Assembly: GCF_009907385.1 (NCBI RefSeq)
Contig: NZ_JAAATR010000036.1
Location: forward strand, 1 to 64,000
Length of the DNA: 64,000 nt
DNA from: Atlantibacter hermannii
Lineage (GTDB): Bacteria > Pseudomonadota > Gammaproteobacteria > Enterobacterales > Enterobacteriaceae
Direction of reading: 5' to 3'
Every line of letters begins with the position of its first letter. Positions within the stretch are counted from its first letter, which is position 1. Both the position numbers and the translations under genes were made by a program. The notes under the pieces were generated by a model, which saw only the letters and a program-made list of their open reading frames with translations, was not told where the DNA came from and did no database searches. Shown one piece after another: positions 9,700 through 17,983 of this stretch.

Positions 9700-10881
9700 A
9701 TGAAAGATGTGGTGATTGTCGGCGCAGCGCGAACCCCTATCGGTTGCTTCCAGGGCGCGCTTGCGCGTCGTACTGCCGTCGAACTGGGCTCGGTGGTGGT
9801 TAAGGCGCTGATCGAACGCTCGGGCATCAATCCTCTCGATGTGGATGAGGTAATTCTGGGCCAGGTGTTAACCGCCGGGGCCGGGCAGAATCCGGCGCGG
9901 CAAACCGCGCTTAACAGCGGCCTTCCCTGGGCGGTTTCAGCCATTACCATTAACGACGTATGCGGATCGGGCCTGAAAGCCCTGCACCTTGCCACTCAGG
10001 CGATCCAGTGCGGTGAAGCCGATGTGGTGATCGCGGGCGGTCAGGAAAACATGAGCCGCGCTCCGCATGTGCTAACCGACAGCCGAACCGGCGCGCAATT
10101 GGGCAACAGCCAGTTAATCGATAGTCTGGTGCATGACGGTTTGTGGGATGCATTTAACGATTATCACATCGGCGTCACGGCGGAAAATCTGGCGCGAGAG
10201 TATGGCATCAGCCGTGAATTGCAGGACGCTTATGCGCTCGCTTCCCAGCATAAGGCGCGCGTGGCGATTGATAGCGGGCGTTTTCGTGACGAAATCGTGC
10301 CGGTGGAAGTGGAATTAGCGCCCGGTAAAAATGTCCTGGTCGATACCGACGAGCAGCCGCGTACCGATGCCAGCGCGGAGGGCCTGGCGAGCCTTGCGCC
10401 AGCATTTGATTCTCACGGCAGCGTGACGGCGGGTAACGCCTCAACGATTAACGACGGCGCGGCGGCGGTAATGATGATGAGCGCCAGTCGCGCAGAAGAA
10501 CTCAATCTCCCCGTGCTGGCGCGCATCCGCGCCTTCGCCAGTATCGGCGTCGATCCGGCCTTAATGGGGATCGCCCCGGTATACGCCACCCGCCGCTGCC
10601 TTGAGCGGGCGGGCTGGCATCTGAACGATGTTGATCTCATTGAAGCCAATGAGGCCTTTGCCGCGCAGGCGCTATCGGTTGGAAAAGTGCTTGAGTGGGA
10701 CCCGGGTAAAGTCAACGTGAACGGCGGCGCGATTGCGCTCGGTCATCCTATCGGCGCATCCGGCTGCCGTATTCTGGTTTCGCTGGTGCATGAAATGGTG
10801 AAGCGCGATGCCCGAAAAGGGCTGGCGACACTCTGCATCGGCGGCGGTCAGGGCGTTGCGCTGGCCATTGAACGCGATTAA
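9700..10881 (+). CDS. yqeF: acetyl-CoA acetyltransferase (thiolase) YqeF
   Basis: A 393-residue thiolase (AtoB family) that condenses two acetyl-CoA to acetoacetyl-CoA or runs in reverse. The nucleophilic Cys is in NDVCGSGLKA (about residue 88), the catalytic His in ALGHPIGASG and the second Cys in LCIGGGQG. The length equals E. coli YqeF. ATG 9700 is preferred to the TTG six bases earlier because GAGAGG lies 6 nt upstream of it. It is a single gene; its physiological substrate in E. coli is also unsettled. Confidence 0.9.
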   Translation: MKDVVIVGAARTPIGCFQGALARRTAVELGSVVVKALIERSGINPLDVDEVILGQVLTAGAGQNPARQTALNSGLPWAVSAITINDVCGSGLKALHLATQAIQCGEADVVIAGGQENMSRAPHVLTDSRTGAQLGNSQLIDSLVHDGLWDAFNDYHIGVTAENLAREYGISRELQDAYALASQHKARVAIDSGRFRDEIVPVEVELAPGKNVLVDTDEQPRTDASAEGLASLAPAFDSHGSVTAGNASTINDGAAAVMMMSASRAEELNLPVLARIRAFASIGVDPALMGIAPVYATRRCLERAGWHLNDVDLIEANEAFAAQALSVGKVLEWDPGKVNVNGGAIALGHPIGASGCRILVSLVHEMVKRDARKGLATLCIGGGQGVALAIERD

Positions 10882-10920
10882 CCAGCCGCGCGGCTCTCAC
10901 TGGCCGCGTAAGCCTCCTCA

Positions 10921-10948
10921 GGCTTAACCGGTAAGCCGCTGTTTTTTT
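10921..10948 (+). terminator. intrinsic terminator after yqeF
   Basis: GGCTTA-ACCGG-TAAGCC hairpin followed by GCTGTTTTTTTG. Confidence 0.6.
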
Positions 10949-11257
10949 GCCGGCGAGTTATCTTGTCGGTTTAGCCTGTCCCACTCTGTCGTCATGCCTT
11001 CCCTGCGACTTAGCCGTTTCACTCACGATGACCCCCAACAAAACTGGATAACCTTTTAGCCCCGACTGGTTTCAGGGCGAGTCCGGGCTGGCAAACCTGA
11101 ACCTAAAAAACTCTCTACGCATTCATAAAACGGGTATTACGGGGCCGGGTAACGTGTGCCGCTTACCCTGCTACACACGCGATTACTCGGCGTGACAAAA
11201 AGGCGCTGCTAAGGTTTCGTGATCCTAATTCCAAATTCGCACTTTGGTATCTCAAAA
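10949..11257. other. intergenic stretch, nothing recognised
   Basis: This is the left part of the yqeF-kduD gap. No gene or clear site was seen. In E. coli K-12, kduI lies here beside kduD; no trace of it is visible. Confidence 0.5.
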
Positions 11258-11343
11258 AATGAAACATTGTTTTATTTATAATTGAAAACGTGTTTTAGAG
11301 GGGCTAGTATAATCCCACAAATGAAAACGAAACGATGTTTTGC
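11258..11343 (+). promoter_or_regulatory. KdgR operators and promoter of kduD
   Basis: Two good KdgR-type palindromes and one weaker: AATGAAACATTGTTTTATT (11258-11276), TTGAAAACGTGTTTTAGA (11282-11299) and an ACGAAACGATGTTTTGC variant (11327-11343). A -10 TATAAT lies at 11308-11313 between the second and third. KdgR is the uronate-catabolism repressor, relieved by 2-keto-3-deoxygluconate; the match is to the known consensus and the regulation is inferred. Confidence 0.6.
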
Positions 11344-11521
11344 GGTAGTACGAAATAGCGTTTTGAAGCTTTGACGGTAAAGACAAATAGCGAAAGGTGT
11401 TAACCGGCCGTAGGCAGTTCAGGTGTGAGTACACTGCGACTGATCCGCGACCAATCGCGTCAGGTACACCGTTGTGAATATGCATCTGTCTGTGACAGGC
11501 GGGAACACTAAGGAAACCACC

Positions 11522-12283
11522 ATGATTTTGGATTCATTCTCTCTCGAAGGTAAAGTTGCGATTGTGACTGGCTGTGATACCGGCTTAGGCCAGGGTATGG
11601 CGCTGGGTCTGGCGCAGGCGGGTTGCGATATCGTCGGCATCAACATTGTTGAACCGACTGAGACGATCGAAGGCGTTACCGCGCTGGGCCGTCGCTTCCT
11701 GAGCCTGACTGCCGATCTGCGTAAGATCGACGCGATCCCCGAACTGCTGGAGCGCGCGGTAGCGGAATTCGGTCATGTCGATATTCTGGTTAACAACGCG
11801 GGTCTGATCCGTCGCGAAGATGCGATCAACTTCAGCGAAACCGACTGGGATGACGTAATGAATCTGAACATCAAATCAGTGTTCTTTATGTCTCAGGCTG
11901 TAGCCAAACAGTTCATCGCGCAGGGTAAAGGCGGCAAAATCATCAATATCGCGTCTATGCTCTCTTTCCAGGGCGGTATCCGCGTACCGTCTTACACCGC
12001 CTCAAAAAGCGGCGTCATGGGGATCACCCGCCTGATGGCTAACGAGTGGGCGAAGCACAACATCAACGTCAATGCGATCGCACCGGGCTACATGGCGACC
12101 AACAACACCCAGCAGCTGCGCGCTGACGAACAGCGTAGCGCTGAGATCCTGGACCGTATCCCGGCGGGCCGTTGGGGTCTGCCGAGCGATCTGCAGGGGC
12201 CGATCGTATTCCTGGCCTCCAGCGCATCTGACTACATCAACGGCTACACCGTTGCAGTAGACGGCGGCTGGCTGGCGCGTTAA
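11522..12283 (+). CDS. kduD: 2-dehydro-3-deoxy-D-gluconate 5-dehydrogenase
   Basis: A 253-residue short-chain dehydrogenase reducing 2,5-diketo-3-deoxygluconate to 2-keto-3-deoxygluconate in uronate and pectin breakdown. The Rossmann motif TGCDTGLGQG (about 15-24), NNAG, the catalytic Ser in IASMLS and YTASK (Tyr-x3-Lys) are present. It is nearly identical in pattern and length to E. coli KduD. The ATG at 11522 follows AAGGAAACC. KdgR-type operators lie upstream. The usual partner kduI (isomerase) is absent next to it; a divergent/convergent neighbour is kdgF of the same pathway. Confidence 0.95.
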   Translation: MILDSFSLEGKVAIVTGCDTGLGQGMALGLAQAGCDIVGINIVEPTETIEGVTALGRRFLSLTADLRKIDAIPELLERAVAEFGHVDILVNNAGLIRREDAINFSETDWDDVMNLNIKSVFFMSQAVAKQFIAQGKGGKIINIASMLSFQGGIRVPSYTASKSGVMGITRLMANEWAKHNINVNAIAPGYMATNNTQQLRADEQRSAEILDRIPAGRWGLPSDLQGPIVFLASSASDYINGYTVAVDGGWLAR

Positions 12284-12298
12284 TCCGCTCCAGCGACG

Positions 12299-12337
12299 AA
12301 AAAAAGCCCGTCAGTGGTCACGCTGACGGGCTTTTTG
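12299..12337. terminator. bidirectional terminator between kduD and kdgF
   Basis: A perfect 14-bp stem, AAAAAGCCCGTCAG with CTGACGGGCTTTTT, with A- and T-runs on both sides, serves the convergent kduD and kdgF. Confidence 0.85.
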
Positions 12338-12387
12338 CTATGGACGGGATAAAAAAATGCCGGGTTTCCCCGGCGCTCCATGTCGGT

Positions 12388-12711
12388 TTACTTAAGAAAG
12401 TCTTCGCGCATCGGCGTAAAGGTATCGAGTAGCGTGCCTGCTTTGATACAGACGCAGCCGTGCATAATATGCGGCTCTTTATACAGCGTATCGCCCGCGG
12501 TAACACGGCGAGTTTCATCGCCGATGGTGAATTCAAATTCGCCGGACAGCACATAGGTCAACTGCTCATGCGGATGGTTGTGCATTGCACCCACTGCGCC
12601 TTCCTGAAAATTCACTTCCACTGCCATCATTCTGCCGTTATGGGCCAGGATCCTGCGGGTCACGCCGCCGCCTAAATCTTCCAGTTTGGTTTCGTTATGG
12701 GGAATAAACAT
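12388..12711 (-). CDS. kdgF: cupin KdgF, unsaturated uronate processing
   Basis: A 107-residue single-cupin protein. The metal-binding set HNHPHEQ (about 44-50) and a later His (PHIMHGC) are present, together with the G-rich cupin strands. KdgF-family enzymes convert 4,5-unsaturated monouronates, released from pectin or alginate, to the linear keturonate that enters the KduI/KduD route. A near-perfect KdgR palindrome sits 19 bp before the start codon, and the KdgR-controlled kduD is convergent, which supports the assignment over a generic cupin. A GAGG site precedes the ATG. Confidence 0.8.
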   Translation of the reverse strand: MFIPHNETKLEDLGGGVTRRILAHNGRMMAVEVNFQEGAVGAMHNHPHEQLTYVLSGEFEFTIGDETRRVTAGDTLYKEPHIMHGCVCIKAGTLLDTFTPMREDFLK

Positions 12712-12729
12712 CTGCTTGCCTCTAATTAG

Positions 12730-12744
12730 TGAAACAACGTTTCA
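12730..12744 (-). promoter_or_regulatory. KdgR operator of kdgF
   Basis: TGAAACAACGTTTCA is a perfect KdgR-type palindrome (TGAAAC-N3-GTTTCA) just upstream of the kdgF start, where a bound repressor would block transcription or elongation. Confidence 0.7.
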
Positions 12745-12871
12745 AATATTCTATATCAGGCGTTCATTTAAATATAAGTTATGGCTGTGAACTGCGCCGC
12801 CGATCACAAATGTTTATCGCTTCCCGCCAGCAGGCGGTTTTGTTATACCTTGAGGATTACGGAGGTGAAAA

Positions 12872-13570
12872 ATGAAAACCCTGGGTCTGATTGGTGGAAT
12901 GAGCTGGGAATCGACGATTCCCTATTACCGGTTTATTAATGAAGGCGTCAAAGCGCGGCTCGGCGGGCTGCACTCCGCAAAGCTGGTGCTGCATAGCGTC
13001 GATTTTCACGACATCGAAGCCTGCCAGTCGAGCGGCGACTGGGATAAAGCCGGTGAGATGCTGGCGGACGCCGCCTGCGGCCTGCAAAAAGCCGGGGCCG
13101 ATGCCATCGTATTGTGCACCAACACCATGCACAAGGTGGCCGGACATATCGAAGCGGCCTGTTCGCTGCCGTTTCTGCATATCGCCGATGCCACAGGCCG
13201 CGCCATTACGCAAAGCGGGATGGATAAAGTCGCGCTGCTGGGTACCCGCTACACCATGGAGCAGGATTTTTATCGCGGCAGGTTAACCGGGCAATTTGCG
13301 ATCACTACGCTGATCCCGAATGAAGCCGAGCGCGAGCGCATCAATCAGATCATCTTTCAGGAACTGTGCCTGGGCGTATTGAGCGATGAATCCCGTCATT
13401 ATTACCAGCAGGTTATCACCCGGCTGGCGGAGCAGGGCGCGCAGGGCGTAATTTTTGGCTGTACCGAAATCGGCCTGTTGCTCAATCAGCAGCAGTCTCC
13501 GCTACCGCTGTTCGATACCGCCGCGCTGCATGCGGAGGATGCGGTCAATTTTATGCTTAGCGAGGCGTAA
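12872..13570 (+). CDS. ygeA: amino acid racemase YgeA (Asp/Glu racemase family)
   Basis: A 232-residue cofactor-independent racemase. Both catalytic cysteines are visible: Cys82 in LCTNTMH and Cys197 in FGCTEIG. E. coli YgeA (230 aa) racemises several amino acids, best on homoserine. The start follows GGAGGTGAAAA. Its 3' end overlaps the convergent lysR by 14 bp. araE, its E. coli neighbour towards kduD, is missing here. Confidence 0.92.
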   Translation: MKTLGLIGGMSWESTIPYYRFINEGVKARLGGLHSAKLVLHSVDFHDIEACQSSGDWDKAGEMLADAACGLQKAGADAIVLCTNTMHKVAGHIEAACSLPFLHIADATGRAITQSGMDKVALLGTRYTMEQDFYRGRLTGQFAITTLIPNEAERERINQIIFQELCLGVLSDESRHYYQQVITRLAEQGAQGVIFGCTEIGLLLNQQQSPLPLFDTAALHAEDAVNFMLSEA

Positions 13571-14483
13571 GCAGCGCCTCAAGCGGCGTGGTATAGAGGT
13601 TCTGGTTACGCTGGAGATGCTCGCAAAAAGCATCCACCAGGGCCGACGCCGGGCGATGTACCGGGCGGATCAGGCTCACGGTAAAGGGCACCTCAATGCT
13701 GAAACGTCGCACCACTACGCCGCTTGCCGCATAGTCCAGCGCGGTAAGCGGGTTAACGACGGAGATCCCCGCGCCCGCGCGCACCATCGCGCACACCGAC
13801 GCCGCGCTGTGCGTTTCCATCACCATACGGCGTTTGACGTCGTGCTCGCTAAATAGCGCATCCAGTAGCTGGCGATAGCTGTCGGTACGCGACAGGCTGA
13901 TGTAATTCTCACCGTTGAAATCCCCGGGCGTCAGTAAATCCTTCTGCGCGAGTGGATGGTTCTGCGGCAATACGCACACTTCATTCAGCGTCAACAGCGG
14001 AATGCGGTCTGTTCCGGCGGGCGTGGTGAGTGTTTCAGTGAGCCCGAGATCGTGACGCTGAGCGGAAAGCCACTCTTCCAGCAGCGGCGACTCCTGCGGC
14101 ACGATGTTGAGGCTGACATCGGGATAGCGCGCCAGAAACGGCTGTACCAGCAGCGGTAAAAACGACTGGGAAAACACCGGCAGACAGACAATCGATAACT
14201 CGCCCTGGCGAAACTGACGCAGGCTTTCCGCCGCGCTGACGATGCGGTCCAGCCCGTACCACGAACGCTGCACTTCCTCAAACAATCGCAGCCCCTGCAC
14301 GGTGGGATGCAGCCGCCCCCGGCTGCGGGCAAACAACTGCAGGCCCGTCAGCTTTTCGAGGCGCGCCAGCTCGCGGCTCACCGTGGGCTGCGAGGTATGC
14401 AGCAGCGCGGCGGCTTCGGTGACGTTGCCAGCCGTCATTACCGCATGGAAAATTTCTATATGGCGCAATGTGATGGCGGGCAT
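13557..14483 (-). CDS. lysR: LysR, activator of lysA
   Basis: A 308-residue founder member of the LysR-type regulators. The N-terminal HTH ([33 protein letters not shown] region, residues about 6-50) and the co-inducer-binding half are well conserved with E. coli LysR. It activates the divergent lysA when diaminopimelate is present and lysine is low. ATG 14483 was chosen because AAGGA lies at a proper distance; the ATG nine bases upstream has no site. The shared 125-bp control region is 14484-14608. Confidence 0.93.
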   Translation of the reverse strand: MPAITLRHIEIFHAVMTAGNVTEAAALLHTSQPTVSRELARLEKLTGLQLFARSRGRLHPTVQGLRLFEEVQRSWYGLDRIVSAAESLRQFRQGELSIVCLPVFSQSFLPLLVQPFLARYPDVSLNIVPQESPLLEEWLSAQRHDLGLTETLTTPAGTDRIPLLTLNEVCVLPQNHPLAQKDLLTPGDFNGENYISLSRTDSYRQLLDALFSEHDVKRRMVMETHSAASVCAMVRAGAGISVVNPLTALDYAASGVVVRRFSIEVPFTVSLIRPVHRPASALVDAFCEHLQRNQNLYTTPLEALLTPR

Positions 14484-14608
14484 TAAAAGCATCCTTATTC
14501 ATTGCCAGACGTTATCCATATCATATTTGCATAGACTATGTAGAAATCGATATTTTTTCTTCATCAACCGCTGTGGCGTAATAAGCGAAACGAATTCAGG
14601 AGCCCGCT

Positions 14609-15871
14609 ATGCCACGTTCACTGCACCAGCACGACACCGACCTTAATGCCGATAACTTACTGCGCCTGCCTGCCGAGTTTGGTTGCCCGGTGTGGGTTTA
14701 CGACGCGGCGATTATTCGTCATCAAATCGCCCAGCTTCAGGCCTTCGACGTGGTGCGTTTTGCCCAGAAAGCCTGTTCTAATATCCATATTTTACGTTTG
14801 ATGCGCGAGCAGGGCGTGAAGGTGGATTCCGTGTCGCTGGGTGAAATTGAGCGCGCGCTGGCGGCAGGCTACGATCCAAAACAGCATCCGGATGACATCG
14901 TGTTCACTGCTGATGTGATTGACGACGCAACGCTGGCGCGGGTGCGTGAACTCCAAATCCCGGTTAATGCCGGTTCGGTGGATATGCTCGACCAACTGGG
15001 CAGCGTGTCGCCGGGCCACCGCGTCTGGTTGCGGGTCAACCCGGGGTTCGGCCACGGCCACAGCCAGAAAACCAATACCGGCGGCGAAAACAGCAAGCAC
15101 GGCATCTGGCATAGCGATCTGCCGCAGGCGCTGGCGGTGATGGAGCGCCATGGCCTGAAACTGGTCGGTATTCATATGCATATCGGTTCCGGCGTGGATT
15201 ACGGCCATCTTGAGCAGGTGTGCGGCGCGATGGTGCGTCAGGTGGTGGAATTCGGCCAGGATCTGGAAGCCATTTCTGCGGGCGGCGGGTTATCGATTCC
15301 GTATCGCGAAGGCGAAGAGGCCATTGATACCGCGCACTATTTCGGCCTGTGGAATGCCGCCCGCGAGCAAATTGCCCGTCATCTCGGCCATGCGGTTAAA
15401 CTGGAGATCGAGCCGGGCCGCTTCCTGGTTGCAGAAGCCGGCGTGCTGGTGGCGCAGGTAAGAAGCGTGAAAAACATGGGTTCCCGTCATTTTGTGCTGG
15501 TGGACGCCGGATTTAATGATTTAATGCGTCCGGCCATGTACGGCAGCTACCACCACATTACGGCGCTGGCCGCTGACGGTCGCGATCTGACTGCTGCGCA
15601 AACCGTTGACTCCGTCGTTGCCGGGCCGCTGTGCGAGTCAGGCGATGTTTTTACCCAGCAGGAAGGCGGCAAAGTGGAAACCCGCGCGCTGCCTGCGGTA
15701 TCAACCGGCGATTATCTGGTCTTCCATGATACCGGGGCTTATGGCGCGTCGATGTCATCCAACTACAACAGCCGTCCGCTGTTGCCGGAAGTGTTATTCG
15801 ATAACGGCGCGGCCAAACTCATCCGTCGTCGTCAGACTATCGAAGAGCTACTGGCGCTGGAGCTGCTGTAA
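14609..15871 (+). CDS. lysA: diaminopimelate decarboxylase
   Basis: A 420-residue PLP enzyme for the last step of lysine synthesis, meso-diaminopimelate to lysine and CO2. Lys54 (FAQKACSN) is the Schiff-base residue; the HIGSG glycine loop, the EPGR motif and the CESGD cysteine of the other subunit are present. Same length as the E. coli enzyme. It is divergent from lysR and followed 30 bp later by a GNAT gene that may be co-transcribed. Confidence 0.96.
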   Translation: MPRSLHQHDTDLNADNLLRLPAEFGCPVWVYDAAIIRHQIAQLQAFDVVRFAQKACSNIHILRLMREQGVKVDSVSLGEIERALAAGYDPKQHPDDIVFTADVIDDATLARVRELQIPVNAGSVDMLDQLGSVSPGHRVWLRVNPGFGHGHSQKTNTGGENSKHGIWHSDLPQALAVMERHGLKLVGIHMHIGSGVDYGHLEQVCGAMVRQVVEFGQDLEAISAGGGLSIPYREGEEAIDTAHYFGLWNAAREQIARHLGHAVKLEIEPGRFLVAEAGVLVAQVRSVKNMGSRHFVLVDAGFNDLMRPAMYGSYHHITALAADGRDLTAAQTVDSVVAGPLCESGDVFTQQEGGKVETRALPAVSTGDYLVFHDTGAYGASMSSNYNSRPLLPEVLFDNGAAKLIRRRQTIEELLALELL

Positions 15872-15901
15872 GCCAGCCGAACCACCAACAGAGGTAAGCG
15901 C

Positions 15902-16351
15902 GTGCAAATCGTTCCGCTTTATCACTATCCGCACTATGCCGACCGGGTCATCGACTGGCTGTGGCAGGCGTTTGGCCCGGAACAGCCGCGCGCCTTTTTC
16001 GCGGATATTATTCATCACAGCCAGACGCCAGGCGCGCTGCCGCTGACCTTTATCGCCCTGGACGGTGATAAGCTGCTGGGAACGGTAGGGTTGTGGCGCT
16101 GCGATCTGATCAGCCGCCAGGATCTCACGCCGTGGCTGGCAGCGTTGTACATTGATGAAGCGGCGCGCGGTAAAGGCTTAGGCGGAATGATGCAGGAGCA
16201 TGTGACAGGCGCGGCGCGTCAGGCCGGTTTTGATGCGCTGTACCTCTATTCCGCCTGTCGGGATTATTATGAACGGTTCGGCTGGGGCTACATCGGCGAT
16301 GCCCTGGAATATCCGGTTAAAACCGTTCATCTGTATCACAAGGCGCTTTAG
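15902..16351 (+). CDS. GNAT-family N-acetyltransferase
   Basis: A 149-residue acetyltransferase. The acetyl-CoA pyrophosphate-binding signature appears as RGKGLGGMMQ (about 94-103) after the beta-strand WLAALYIDEAA, and the C-terminal YYERFGWGYIG is typical. It starts with GTG after GAGGT. Its stop codon overlaps that of the convergent galR. The substrate is unknown. It is close behind lysA, but nothing in the sequence ties it to lysine. Confidence 0.8.
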   Translation: MQIVPLYHYPHYADRVIDWLWQAFGPEQPRAFFADIIHHSQTPGALPLTFIALDGDKLLGTVGLWRCDLISRQDLTPWLAALYIDEAARGKGLGGMMQEHVTGAARQAGFDALYLYSACRDYYERFGWGYIGDALEYPVKTVHLYHKAL

Positions 16352-17355
16352 CTTTCCGCCAGCGCCGCAACGGAATGGCGGCGTACCAGGGTTGGACTGA
16401 ACAGGTGCGTCACTTCCGACGGCGTCTGGTTTTGCGCTAACGCCAGCGCCAGCTCCGCCGCCTGGGTCGCCATGGTTACGATGGGATAGCGCACCGTGGT
16501 CAGGCGCGGGCGCACATAGCGTGAAATCAGCACATCATCAAAACCAATCAGCGAAATCTCTTTTGGCACATCGATGCCGTTGTCATTCAGCACGCCCATC
16601 GCGCCTGCCGCCATTGAGTCGTTGTAACACGCCACGGCGGTAAACTGCTTGCCGCGGCCCAGCAGTTCCGTCATCGCCTGCTCGCCGCCGCTTTCATCCG
16701 GCTCGGCAAACGTCACTAAGCGATCGTTGCAGGGCAAACCGTGCTCTTTCAGGGCGTCGTAATAACCCTGTAAGCGGTCTTCGGCATCGGAAATCGCATG
16801 CGTTGAACACAGGTAACCGATACGGGTATGGCCCTGCTGGATCAGATGGCGGGTCGCCAGCCAGGCGCCGTAGCGATCGTCCAGCGCCACGCAGCGCTTC
16901 TCGAAACCGGGCACGATCCGGTTGATCAACACCATGCCGGGGATCTGTTTCATCAACAGGATCAGTTCACTGTCGGGGATCATTTTGGCGTGCACCACCA
17001 GTGACGCACAGCGATGACGAATGAGCTGTTCAATGGCCTGGCGCTCTTTCTGCTCATTATGATAGCCGTTGCCGATCAGCAGGAAATTACCGGTGTGGTA
17101 GGCCACCTGCTCCACCGCTTTGACCATCGCCCCGAAAAAGGGATCGGAAACATCGCCTACCACCAGCCCGATGGTTTCTGTGGTTTGCTGGGCCAGCGCC
17201 CGGGCATTGGCGTTCGGATGGTAGTTGAGCTGTTCCATGGCGCTTTGCACCGCCGCCCGCGAGGCATCGCTGGCTTTTGGTGATGCATTGATAACGCGTG
17301 AGACCGTGGCGACAGACACTCCTGCGAGCCGCGCTACATCCTTAATCGTCGCCAT
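16348..17355 (-). CDS. galR: GalR, galactose repressor
   Basis: A 335-residue LacI/GalR-family repressor. The N-terminal HTH (TIKDVARLAGVSVATVSRVI, residues 3-22) is almost identical to E. coli GalR, followed by a hinge and a periplasmic-binding-like sensor domain. It represses galactose transport and catabolism genes. It is slightly shorter than E. coli GalR (343) at the C-terminus. Location next to omrB/omrA and aas is as in E. coli. A GalR-type operator lies just upstream (17373-17388), suggesting autoregulation. Confidence 0.92.
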   Translation of the reverse strand: MATIKDVARLAGVSVATVSRVINASPKASDASRAAVQSAMEQLNYHPNANARALAQQTTETIGLVVGDVSDPFFGAMVKAVEQVAYHTGNFLLIGNGYHNEQKERQAIEQLIRHRCASLVVHAKMIPDSELILLMKQIPGMVLINRIVPGFEKRCVALDDRYGAWLATRHLIQQGHTRIGYLCSTHAISDAEDRLQGYYDALKEHGLPCNDRLVTFAEPDESGGEQAMTELLGRGKQFTAVACYNDSMAAGAMGVLNDNGIDVPKEISLIGFDDVLISRYVRPRLTTVRYPIVTMATQAAELALALAQNQTPSEVTHLFSPTLVRRHSVAALAES

Positions 17356-17372
17356 AAATGACTTTGTCCTGA

Positions 17373-17388
17373 GGGTAAGCGTTTACAC
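17373..17388 (-). promoter_or_regulatory. GalR-type operator in the galR promoter region
   Basis: GGGTAAGCGTTTACAC differs at one position from the GTGTAANCGTTTACAC palindrome of Gal operators. It is 18 bp before the galR start codon. The region 17389-17549 holds nothing else recognised. Confidence 0.65.
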
Positions 17389-17620
17389 AAGGTTAAGTTT
17401 TACGGAAAACCGGCGCGGACACAAGGCCGCCGCTGATGGCAACGTCGCAAATCGGTCGAAAAATCCGTGCGGGCTCGCCAGGGGGGGACACAGATTAATA
17501 CCGGTATTTGTAACCGAAACGGCAGGAATAATGTCTGTTAAAACCTTTAGTTACACTTTGCCGTAGGCTGTTGCGATTGGCTGCTGGCGGCTTAATTCGC
17601 GCGCTTGATACAGTAGCTCT

Positions 17621-17707
17621 CCCAGAGGTATTGATAGGTGGAGTTAGCAACATATTTGCTGCTCACTTGAATTACACCAACCTGCGCGGATGCGCAGGTT
17701 TTTTTTT
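17621..17707 (+). ncRNA. omrB: OmrB small RNA
   Basis: It begins CCCAGAGGTATTGATAGGTG, the conserved 5' seed of OmrA/OmrB, and ends in the conserved CACCAACCTGCGC hairpin with a T-run at 17699-17707. GATAGGTG, and the GAATTACACCA before the hairpin, identify it as OmrB. A TACAGT -10 lies at 17609-17614, and a GTTACAC motif of OmpR type at 17550-17556. These Hfq-dependent RNAs are known to be induced by EnvZ-OmpR and to repress ompT, cirA, fecA, fepA, csgD and ompR. The middle part differs from E. coli. Confidence 0.93.
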
Positions 17708-17821
17708 GCCTCAGCCAATCTGTTACACCCCGCGAGCTTTTACACACCTGGTTTCACTTCAACAATCTCCCTTGCGTATTTCTCGTGGCGTAGCGGCGCT
17801 GTGGGCTTCAGAATTAACAAA

Positions 17822-17895
17822 CCCAGAGGTATTGATTGGTGAGAATTCCGTTCTAATGCTTGCACCAACCTGCGCAGACGCGCAGGTTTTTTTTT
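17822..17895 (+). ncRNA. omrA: OmrA small RNA
   Basis: It begins CCCAGAGGTATTGATTGGTG, identical to the OmrA 5' end, and ends in the GCGCAGACGCGC-type hairpin plus nine Ts. It lies 114 bp after omrB in tandem, in the order galR-omrB-omrA-aas known from E. coli. It shares targets with OmrB through the identical 5' end. A GTTACAC motif at 17722-17728 may be part of its OmpR site. Confidence 0.93.
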
Positions 17896-17983
17896 ATCCC
17901 TGCTACACTAACGCAACCTGAGTTATCTCGTGTAATCTGCCCGCAAATATCCATTTTTCATTGCTAACGCAAAGGGAGTTGAG

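Noticed and set aside
17571-17921. 116-codon ORF across the galR-aas gap
   Set aside because: It spans two small RNA genes and their terminators, so it is not coding.
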